IMG/VR virus record: IMGVR_UViG_3300017759_000057
Span: 1-26,625 of that record
DNA length: 26,625 nt
Reading direction: 5' to 3' (one strand)
Source: a virus
Each line of letters opens with the position of its first letter. Within the stretch, counting starts at the first letter, position 1. Of the stretch, positions 5,666-12,080 are shown piece after piece. Both the position numbers and the translations under genes were made by a program. A model generated the notes under the pieces. It ran no database searches. It was given only the letters and a program-made list of their open reading frames with translations, and was not told where the DNA came from.

Positions 5666-6571
5666 ATGAATAATGATGAAAAATATAATGCAGTAATTTC
5701 TGCTATGAGCGAATACACCTATGACTGGAAACCGGAGAATTATGATGACCCGACTAAACCTATATTGAAAATAACTAAGTCTTCTCTTGGGTCATTCGAT
5801 TGGTGTAATAAAAAGTACGACTTTTCTTACATTCAAAGATTACCTCAAGACCAAACGGAGGCTATGCGTAAAGGAACGGTTTTACACAACCATAGAGAGG
5901 ACTTTTTTAATGACTTTGATATTAAGAAAGCAGAAAGCATGACACCTCTTGAGGTTGAACAATATGTTAATGCTTTAACTCCCATTGATGAGTATTATGA
6001 TATCTCACTAAATGTAGCATCCTTTGAAACTAAGAGGTACTTAGAATCAAGAGCAGAAAATAAGACAGATGAGTATTTGCCGGTTTGTAATGAAGGTATG
6101 TTTGATGCCGAAATAACTATTGATGCAAATACAAACCCTAAATTTCCTTTGACTAGAGACTACAAGATACATATTCAAGGTATTATTGATAGGATTTTTA
6201 TGGAGAATGGTGGCTATGTACCTTTTGAATACAAAACTGGGCCTTGGAAGGATTATAAAGCAACAGGAATGCGTAAAGAAATGGCATTTTATCAATTACT
6301 GATTGAGAATGCAGAACCGGAAGTATTGATTAAGAATGGATTACAACCAAATGTGCCTGTAACTCATTGGGGTTGGTACTATCCTGTTTCTAATTATGTC
6401 TTTGCACAACCTGTAAAGTCTAGGTCTATGACTTCTGTTATGAATAATATAGCAAAACTAATTTGGGCCTATGAACAGAAGCAGTTTCCTACTAAGTTCT
6501 TTTGGAAAACATGTTCTTTTTGTAGTTTCTTTGGAATATGTGATGCAGCACAAGAAGATACATGGGTGTGA
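5666..6571 (+). CDS. RecB/Cas4-like PD-(D/E)XK nuclease with Fe-S cluster cysteines
   Basis: The product has 301 residues. The nuclease core shows GTVLH (H74), GIIDRI (D175), EYK (E188, K190) and Q210 in the QLL segment, the H-D-ExK-Q arrangement of the RecB/Cas4 family. Four cysteines, C47 and C283-x2-C286-x5-C292, match the AddB/Cas4 layout for a 4Fe-4S cluster that pins the two ends of the domain. Related proteins resect or trim DNA ends, here probably in viral recombination or replication. The ATG directly follows the polB-C stop, with no strong ribosome binding site, so translation may depend on the upstream gene. No CRISPR genes are near, so a Cas4 adaptation role is unlikely. Confidence 0.8.
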   Translation: MNNDEKYNAVISAMSEYTYDWKPENYDDPTKPILKITKSSLGSFDWCNKKYDFSYIQRLPQDQTEAMRKGTVLHNHREDFFNDFDIKKAESMTPLEVEQYVNALTPIDEYYDISLNVASFETKRYLESRAENKTDEYLPVCNEGMFDAEITIDANTNPKFPLTRDYKIHIQGIIDRIFMENGGYVPFEYKTGPWKDYKATGMRKEMAFYQLLIENAEPEVLIKNGLQPNVPVTHWGWYYPVSNYVFAQPVKSRSMTSVMNNIAKLIWAYEQKQFPTKFFWKTCSFCSFFGICDAAQEDTWV

Positions 6572-6575
6572 TTAT

Positions 6576-6707
6576 ATGGACAATATACATAAAGTTGCTA
6601 AAGATGCAATAACAATTTTATTACATCTTGGCAAACATGATGAAGATATACAAGGATATGCAGAAGCACTTCTAAATAGATTCGAGGCGATAAAGTATGA
6701 ACAATGA
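6576..6707 (+). CDS. Small helical protein, 43 aa
   Basis: The ATG at 6576 is 4 nt after the nuclease stop; the in-frame start at 6471 would lie inside the nuclease gene and is not preferred. The 43-residue product is fully helical in pattern (AKDAITILLHLG, then YAEALLNRFEAIK). Its stop is overlapped by the next gene, which starts at 6697. No family is recognised. Confidence 0.5.
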   Translation: MDNIHKVAKDAITILLHLGKHDEDIQGYAEALLNRFEAIKYEQ

Positions 6708-7071
6708 AATAATTAAAATAAAGGTATTGGCTAGGTCTTGGACATTTAGCGAAATATCAAATCTCAAAAAGACAATTGATTCTTTATGTAATGAAATATA
6801 TAGCGAATCAAAACTCATTGAAAGATTTGAACTTATCCGAGAGGTAAAAATAAACGAAGGTTTCGTAGGGCATACTTTTGAAGATGTAATGCGGGATGCA
6901 ATAAAAATTAAACTCTCCGGTGAAATTGCCGGAGTAATTAGAGATATGCTAGATACAGCAACAGTAGATTTTGGAGGGAATAAAAATGAAATATCCGAGG
7001 GAAGTATGGGCAGGGAGCCACATAAAGAACGCACCACAAATGAAAAGAAGAATAGCATTCTCGAAGAATGA
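6697..7071 (+). CDS. Hypothetical protein, 124 aa, overlapping the primase start
   Basis: The frame begins at ATG 6697, inside the end of the previous gene and behind GAGGCGATAA. Residues 1-95 look like a genuine alpha/beta protein (an IKIKVLARSW strand, then charged helices). The last ~28 residues are read out of frame over the first 86 nt of the primase gene, and their composition (GREPHKERTTNEKK) is that of a shadow frame. No function is recognised. The 3' end contains the primase ribosome binding site. Confidence 0.5.
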   Translation: MNNEIIKIKVLARSWTFSEISNLKKTIDSLCNEIYSESKLIERFELIREVKINEGFVGHTFEDVMRDAIKIKLSGEIAGVIRDMLDTATVDFGGNKNEISEGSMGREPHKERTTNEKKNSILEE

Positions 7072-8038
7072 TTACATTGATTTTGTAAATGCACAAAACA
7101 ATAGGACTAATGTATATACTACTGTATATGATTTTGAACACTTTTCGGAAACTGCAAAAATAGATTCGTCAGTAATATTAGATAGAATTTTTCTAGATTT
7201 TGATGCACATGGAGAAAGAATCGAAAAAGCATTTCGTGATGTTAAAGTAGTTATGGAATTAGTTTTAGAACAAGAATTTGAATATACATTATTTTTCTCA
7301 GGTCGTGGTTTTCATATGTTTATTTTTGGTGAAGAAGTTGAGGACATGAGAAGTATTCAATATTTCTTTAGGGAAATAAAAACATATTTGATTTCAAAGG
7401 TGGGTAATGATATCACTCTTGATGATAGGGTCGGACAAAAGACTCGATTAAGAAGAGTACCGAATACTGTAAATATGGCATCTTCTGATAATAACGGCAA
7501 TCCTTACTATTGCATACCTCTACTTGAAAAAGACCTTTCAAAAGACATAAACCACATTCTTTCTTTAGCATCAACTATGCGCCTTTTACCATTCAAAAAA
7601 GGTGGCAAAAACAAGGTCAAGTTTCCCAATGCACCCCCCATCGAAGAGGTTGAAGGCGAGATTTCTGTACCCTCCCACAATGGAAAATTACCGATACTAC
7701 CATGTTTGCACAATGCTATCATGGTAGAAAATCCCTCTCATATGGCAAGAGCGTACCTCGTTTCTTGGTATAGAGATTTGTTGACACAAAGAAGAAAATT
7801 AATAACAACCGAACAAAAGAAAAAAGTATTAGAGATAATAGTATCAGAAATTAAAAACTTAGTAGATAATAACGAAGGAATATGGCTAGACTGGAATGAA
7901 AACGAAACAAGAAAACATGCACGATTTACAGTGTTTGGGAATTACAAAACCCCTTTCTGTAAAACTGTGCTAATCCCCGATGGATATTGCGTGGGGAAGT
8001 GTTGGCGATATCCAACCTTTTTAGATAAGGAGGAATAA
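6986..8038 (+). CDS. Archaeal-type DNA primase, PriS-like catalytic domain with PriL-like Fe-S C-terminus
   Basis: The product has 350 residues. The catalytic part shows LDFD (D71, D73), SGRGFH (105-110) and RRVPN (157-160), the motifs of the AEP/PriS superfamily that makes primers. The C-terminal part (about 235-345) resembles the PriL Fe-S domain: LPC (C240), HMAR, ARFTVFGNY, then C325, C335 and C339, a set of four Cys that could hold a 4Fe-4S cluster. A single chain thus combines both heterodimer functions. ATG 6986 is chosen for its spacing from TGGAGGG at 6971-6977; an in-frame TTG at 6971 is inside that site. It is followed by AAGGAGGAATA and the XPF-like gene. Confidence 0.85.
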   Translation: MKYPREVWAGSHIKNAPQMKRRIAFSKNDYIDFVNAQNNRTNVYTTVYDFEHFSETAKIDSSVILDRIFLDFDAHGERIEKAFRDVKVVMELVLEQEFEYTLFFSGRGFHMFIFGEEVEDMRSIQYFFREIKTYLISKVGNDITLDDRVGQKTRLRRVPNTVNMASSDNNGNPYYCIPLLEKDLSKDINHILSLASTMRLLPFKKGGKNKVKFPNAPPIEEVEGEISVPSHNGKLPILPCLHNAIMVENPSHMARAYLVSWYRDLLTQRRKLITTEQKKKVLEIIVSEIKNLVDNNEGIWLDWNENETRKHARFTVFGNYKTPFCKTVLIPDGYCVGKCWRYPTFLDKEE

Positions 8039-8039
8039 T

Positions 8040-8735
8040 ATGTTAATTATAGACAGTAGAGAAAAAGAAGGTTCTAGATTAGTAAAACTAGTCGAGAATA
8101 AAGCGAAGGCCCTAAATATTCAAACAGAAAAAAAGTGGCTTGAAATAGGTGATTATGTATTTGATGATGTTTGTTTTGAAGCAAAGTCAACAACTGATTT
8201 CCTAGGTTCAGTAATAAGTAAAAGACTTTGGACACAAATAGATAACATGGATAGGCATTACAAAACAAATGTAGTTATTATTTATGGCACGATTGAAGAT
8301 GCAATCTTTGATGTAAAGAAGTATTCAAAATCTAATATTCAAGAACCTGCAAGAAGTATTATGTTAAATAATAAATTCTTAGGTGCAATAGGTAGAATAA
8401 CATTAGATACAGACATAAAGGCTTTTTGGGTTCCCACTGAAGAAGAAGCGTCACTAATTATTACAGCAATATGTAAAATGAAACCTATACAAAGGGATGT
8501 AATAAGACCTGAAATATTTAAGCGGATTTCGACTGATGATTTAAGACTTGATGTTCTCACAAGTATTAAAGGAGTATCAATCAAAAAAGCCAAACTCTTA
8601 ATAAAAGAGTATGGTTCTATTATGGAAATAGGAGAACAAACAGAAGAGGAATTGCAGTACCTCGATGGCGTAGGGCAAGTTTTAGCAACACGCATTTTAA
8701 ATACTCTAAATTCTGAAAAGAAGGTGAAAATATGA
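8040..8735 (+). CDS. XPF/MUS81-family ERCC4 nuclease with HhH domain
   Basis: The product has 231 residues, close to the short crenarchaeal XPF form without a helicase domain. The ERCC4 nuclease motifs are DSRE (D5, R7, E8), GDY (37-39) and FEAKS (E47, K49), the last a variant of the usual ERK with Ala in the middle. A tandem helix-hairpin-helix region follows at about 175-220 (IKGVS and LDGVGQ turns). Such enzymes cut 3' flaps and branched DNA at replication forks. AAGGAGG lies 3 nt before the ATG. Archaeal XPF often ends in a PIP box, but none is visible here: the protein ends EKKVKI, coded by the operon's junction motif. Confidence 0.85.
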   Translation: MLIIDSREKEGSRLVKLVENKAKALNIQTEKKWLEIGDYVFDDVCFEAKSTTDFLGSVISKRLWTQIDNMDRHYKTNVVIIYGTIEDAIFDVKKYSKSNIQEPARSIMLNNKFLGAIGRITLDTDIKAFWVPTEEEASLIITAICKMKPIQRDVIRPEIFKRISTDDLRLDVLTSIKGVSIKKAKLLIKEYGSIMEIGEQTEEELQYLDGVGQVLATRILNTLNSEKKVKI

Positions 8736-10309
8736 ATAATGATGAATATGATGAAGAATATGGAAATGAAATTTATGAAGATTATAAACAGGCGAGTGCT
8801 GTTTTTAAACAAAGCCTACCGGAGGTAGTAAAAGACTTTCAAGAAAAAGCGATGAATATATCGCACTTTAATGAAACTCCTGCTGTGATTAGTTTCTTTA
8901 CAATATTAGGGCAAATATGTAAAGATTTTATTGCAATACCTTTTGAAGAAGAATATGAAGATACTAGAATACATTTTCTTCACATTCAAACTTCGGGTAC
9001 AGGTAAAACAACATTGTCTAATTTTGTTCAACCAATTGCTAGAAATGTCTTTGAAAAAATAAACGAAAAACAAAAGCATCCATTTAATATGAATGTAGAA
9101 GTTCCTCTAAAAAATGAAAATGGTAACATTGAAAAAGATGCTAACGGTAATCCTATAATGCACTATGAAAGAAAAAGGTTTGATGTTTTTTCTGTTCAAG
9201 TAGCAACATCCGCCGCACTTGTTGGACATTACGCTATTCAAGATGAAATGGAAACAGACGATAATGGTAACTCTAGATTTACCGGACAAAAAATCCAAGT
9301 TAAAATGAATGGTGCTTTAGAAGGAAGTGGCTTGGCTCATTGGGATGAATTTGAAAGGTCTGGTATTTTTAGCCCTAATTCTCATCAAGTGGATATGGTT
9401 GTATTTTTAAATACTATGCTAAATACATTACATGGTGATTCTTGGGTCATGAAAAAACAACTTAAAGAAGGAGATACAGTTGAAACATTCGGAGAGCGTT
9501 CAGTATTAGCCATGACTTATCCTCCAACTGAATTAAATAGAATTATGACAGAAACAGGTTTGCTCCAAAGAATGCTTTGTTATATTCGAGAAGTTCCCGA
9601 ATCAATTCAACATAATATACGAAAGAAGAAAATTAGCAAGTTTGGAAAGTTTAAAGATAGACAAGGGGCTATGGATAATTTTTCAGATAAGTTTATAGAA
9701 ATGTATGACTTAGTATTAGAAAGATATGAAGAAATGAAAAAGGAAGGAAACTCAGATATTGAAACAAAATGTAATATGATGGTTTATACTAAAGATGCAA
9801 ATGACTATCTTGATTTGGAATATGAAAATATGATTGGTTACATAAATGACTGTGGATTGTTTGTGAGAGAAGTATCAAACCTGTTTATTAACAGGCTATA
9901 TATCATTACTTGCAAATTAGCAGTATTGTGTTCAGTGGCCCAAGCACCTTATATTAAAGATGAATCAAAGAGATTTCAAGTAACAAGTCAAAATGTTAGA
10001 CAGGCAGGGGCCATCACCCGACAATGTTATATGTCATTGGTAGAATGGCTTGAACGGAGCCTAAAGGAGAAGCGTATGGCCTCTCCCGTTTTCAATACAA
10101 AGCCATTTAAAGAAAAATACGAAGAGATGGCTAAAAAGACAGAAGATGGTTGGGTGAATAGAAAATTATATTTAGCAGAAATGAGAACTATAATTAAGAA
10201 AGGGGCTACAAGAACACATGAAATATTTAATCAACATGTAGCATCTAAATTTGAAATAAAATATATTGGTAGAGGTCAATATATTAAACTAAAGGAAGTG
10301 AAAATATGA
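8732..10309 (+). CDS. P-loop replicative helicase candidate (DUF3987/MCM-like layout)
   Basis: The product has 525 residues. Walker A is TSGTGKTT (G89-T94). Walker B is LAHWDE (D205, E206). SVLAMTYPP at 257-265 fits a sensor-1 strand, and LLQR (R280) fits an arginine finger. Residues 475-525 look like a winged helix. The N-terminus is very acidic. Position after primase and before an exonuclease suggests the fork helicase or primase-helicase partner. The Walker A lacks the GDPGxxKS form of classic MCM, and the overall layout recalls DUF3987-type phage ATPases, so the family remains open. The start overlaps the upstream stop (ATGA) behind GAAGGTGAAA. Confidence 0.7.
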   Translation: MNNDEYDEEYGNEIYEDYKQASAVFKQSLPEVVKDFQEKAMNISHFNETPAVISFFTILGQICKDFIAIPFEEEYEDTRIHFLHIQTSGTGKTTLSNFVQPIARNVFEKINEKQKHPFNMNVEVPLKNENGNIEKDANGNPIMHYERKRFDVFSVQVATSAALVGHYAIQDEMETDDNGNSRFTGQKIQVKMNGALEGSGLAHWDEFERSGIFSPNSHQVDMVVFLNTMLNTLHGDSWVMKKQLKEGDTVETFGERSVLAMTYPPTELNRIMTETGLLQRMLCYIREVPESIQHNIRKKKISKFGKFKDRQGAMDNFSDKFIEMYDLVLERYEEMKKEGNSDIETKCNMMVYTKDANDYLDLEYENMIGYINDCGLFVREVSNLFINRLYIITCKLAVLCSVAQAPYIKDESKRFQVTSQNVRQAGAITRQCYMSLVEWLERSLKEKRMASPVFNTKPFKEKYEEMAKKTEDGWVNRKLYLAEMRTIIKKGATRTHEIFNQHVASKFEIKYIGRGQYIKLKEVKI

Positions 10310-10527
10310 AATACGAAAATACATATGTCGTTTTTGACATAACGAAAGGCCCGAAGGTAATAATAGAAACTCTCGATACTTATGGTGATGAGGGTTGGGA
10401 ATGTTGCAGTATGCTATCAGTAGCAAATACTAATATTGTAGCATTCCTAAAGCGCAAAATTGGCGGAGAAGAACATGTCGATGAAGAAAGCGCAAAGATT
10501 TCTAAACTTTGGTCTAACGGTTCGTGA
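10306..10527 (+). CDS. DUF4177-like small protein, 73 aa
   Basis: The ATG overlaps the helicase stop after AAGGAAGTGAAA. Residues 5-51 match the DUF4177 pattern: an opening beta strand (TYVVFD), a helix ending in YGDEGWE, and a closing strand that ends FLKRK. The function of DUF4177 proteins is unknown, though they are common in phages. The remaining 20 residues are charged. Its stop overlaps the exonuclease start. Confidence 0.6.
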   Translation: MKYENTYVVFDITKGPKVIIETLDTYGDEGWECCSMLSVANTNIVAFLKRKIGGEEHVDEESAKISKLWSNGS

Positions 10528-11126
10528 TGTTTATGTCAGTATTAGCACTAGATATTGAAACTAAAAACATGTCACATGAAATTGGTGGATTTGCCAATAC
10601 TCATATGTTTCAAGTTTCAACAGTCGCTACTTGGGATGGAAACACAGGAACGGTTTATGTTGATGAGCCGGTTGGTTCTTTTGCTAAAAGTGGGCATATA
10701 GTTAAATCATTACAAGAATTAAAATATGATTTAGATGACCATTTTCAAAAGGGTGGAAAATTACTAGGTCATAATATAGTAGCGTTTGATTTACCCATTC
10801 TTAGAGACTCAATGGATATATACTGTATTCATAAATATTTAAACAATAAACAATACATTGATACTAGTAAAGACTTATTAAAGGGACACGGTGAAAGATT
10901 TCAACTAAAAAACTTAGTTAAATGTACGATGGATGATTTCAAACTCATGGATAGTGCAGATGCTCCTAGGTTATGGAAAATGGGTAAATATGACGAAGTA
11001 GTAGAATATTGTATGAAAGACACACAGTTAGTATATGACTTGTGGGGATATGGAAAAGAGAATGGTATTGTTAAAGCATTCTCTATTGAAAAAGAAGAAT
11101 TTATAGATTTAGGAGTTGAATGGTAA
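10527..11126 (+). CDS. DEDDy 3'-5' exonuclease (DnaQ/RNase H-fold)
   Basis: The product has 199 residues from ATG 10527, which overlaps the upstream TGA; a GTG at 10524 and an ATG at 10533 are alternatives. Exo I is ALDIET (D9, E11), Exo II is GHNIVAFDLP (D88), and Exo III is YCMKD (Y161, D165), making it DEDDy. IDTSKDLL at 111-118 matches the extra Asp-containing strand of predicted YprB-like/DnaQ-like exonucleases. PolB-N already carries its own proofreading domain, so this enzyme more probably handles primer removal, DNA repair or host nucleic acid. Its last codons carry GGAG for the next gene. Confidence 0.8.
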   Translation: MFMSVLALDIETKNMSHEIGGFANTHMFQVSTVATWDGNTGTVYVDEPVGSFAKSGHIVKSLQELKYDLDDHFQKGGKLLGHNIVAFDLPILRDSMDIYCIHKYLNNKQYIDTSKDLLKGHGERFQLKNLVKCTMDDFKLMDSADAPRLWKMGKYDEVVEYCMKDTQLVYDLWGYGKENGIVKAFSIEKEEFIDLGVEW

Positions 11127-11281
11127 TGTCTACAGCAGAATGGTTCGGACTCTTTATTTTCTTAATAGTAGTTTCTCTACTATTCTTTGCCGCATTCGGT
11201 GGTTCTAATATCACCGAACAAAGCGTCGATGAATATATTAAGAGACTACTTAGAGAAGATAAAGAAGGCGAAAACAAATGA
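11126..11281 (+). CDS. Small membrane protein, 51 aa
   Basis: The ATG overlaps the exonuclease stop (TAATG) behind GGAG. Residues 6-25 form a single strong hydrophobic helix rich in Phe, Leu, Ile and Val, followed by a charged C-terminal tail of about 25 residues. It is likely anchored with the tail in the cytoplasm. Function unknown. Confidence 0.6.
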   Translation: MSTAEWFGLFIFLIVVSLLFFAAFGGSNITEQSVDEYIKRLLREDKEGENK

Positions 11282-11421
11282 GTTTAAAACAAACTTGTAA
11301 GTATTGCGGAGAAGGTACTCTAGCGAAGCGTATCTTAGGTTTTTATGTTGGTTCTAGTGACCAAGTTAAATTGTGGGAATGTAGAGAATGCTTTAGTATT
11401 TGGAGTGTTAAAACAAAATAA
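11278..11421 (+). CDS. Zinc-ribbon small protein, 47 aa
   Basis: The ATG overlaps the previous stop (ATGA). Cys pairs C7/C10 and C35/C38 make a classical zinc ribbon with a 24-residue loop. It is the last gene of the rightward operon. It is like many small viral zinc proteins and has no assignable function. Confidence 0.6.
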   Translation: MSLKQTCKYCGEGTLAKRILGFYVGSSDQVKLWECRECFSIWSVKTK

Positions 11422-11429
11422 ATTAAATA

Positions 11430-11477
11430 GTGGGTCGGCTCTTTTGAGTCGGCTCACTTTTTTTTGTGATTTTTTTT
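11430..11477 (+). terminator. Hairpin plus two T8 tracts ending the rightward operon
   Basis: GTGGGTCGGCTC (11430-11441) pairs with GAGTCGGCTCAC (11446-11457) over all 12 positions, three of them G-U, around a TTTT loop. T8 at 11458-11465 follows, and a second T8 is at 11470-11477. The hairpin is fully paired only in rightward RNA; in the opposite strand the wobble pairs become A-C mismatches. It lies 8 nt after the last rightward gene, between the two converging operons. Confidence 0.75.
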
Positions 11478-11511
11478 GGTCTTTAAAATTTAATAGTTAT
11501 TTCATTTGCAT

Positions 11512-11595
11512 TTAAAATACATCTTCAGATAAAAACCAAGTCGTAATAAAGCCAAAAATAAGACTAATTATAAAAGCAATAGATAAAGGTATCAT
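11512..11595 (-). CDS. Possible tiny membrane peptide, 27 aa
   Basis: A leftward frame lies 22 nt downstream of the last tail gene. It begins ATG behind AAGGTTG (7 nt spacing) and encodes 27 residues, of which about residues 2-20 are one hydrophobic helix. It would be the last gene of the tail operon. Lysis or membrane functions are sometimes found at such positions, but the size makes this uncertain. Confidence 0.35.
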   Translation of the reverse strand: MIPLSIAFIISLIFGFITTWFLSEDVF

Positions 11596-11617
11596 TTTAA
11601 AACAACCTTAAAAATAA

Positions 11618-12076
11618 TCACAATATTGCTATATCTACTATGAATAGAGTTGTCGTTGTTCCTGCTGTATTAGTTACTGCCAATTCAATTTCGTAAGTGG
11701 ATTGATGAGATGCTTGACCACTACCATTTATTGTAAAAACAGGGTCAAATCCTGCACTTGTCCCACTAGTAGGGGAAAAGGCAGTAACTAAATTATCAGG
11801 GTTACTTCCTTCTGTCAAAGACCAAGCAATAGAAGTTTCTGTTCCTGTCCAATTACCATTGAAACCTAATGTTACACTATCTCCTGCCGATACAGGTACA
11901 AGTTCTGGGGGAACATCGTCTTCTGCGAATCCACCAATAGTTACAGTTATTCTACTATTAGTTGCTCCGAAATCATCTCCTGCTGCTCCATTACCCGAAT
12001 CATCTTTACTAAATAAGTCACTAACTGCCGAAACCGATGCACCATAAGCATAAGAATTAATAATTATAGTTCCCAT
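11618..12076 (-). CDS. Ig-like/PKD-type tail-associated structural protein, 152 aa
   Basis: The leftward gene follows the tail fibre. ATG 12076 is preferred because ATAGGAC lies about 9 nt before it; an ATG at 12097 in the same frame would give 159 residues. The C-terminal ~95 residues have the alternating strand pattern and turns of an Ig-like/PKD beta sandwich (SAGDSVTLGFNG, IAWSLTEG, STYEIELAVTN). Such domains decorate tails and capsids and may bind carbohydrates. There is no Cys, signal peptide or enzyme motif. It overlaps the end of the tail fibre gene. Confidence 0.65.
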   Translation of the reverse strand: MGTIIINSYAYGASVSAVSDLFSKDDSGNGAAGDDFGATNSRITVTIGGFAEDDVPPELVPVSAGDSVTLGFNGNWTGTETSIAWSLTEGSNPDNLVTAFSPTSGTSAGFDPVFTINGSGQASHQSTYEIELAVTNTAGTTTTLFIVDIAIL

Positions 12077-12080
12077 AGTA

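Noticed and set aside
5666-6571. Cas4 of a CRISPR adaptation module
   Set aside because: No cas genes, repeats or spacers are visible. The gene sits in a replication operon, so a general RecB-like nuclease is the safer call.
11434-11457. The repeated TCGGCTC as an attachment site
   Set aside because: It is part of a complete hairpin followed by T-tracts, which a terminator explains; no integrase is seen in the window.
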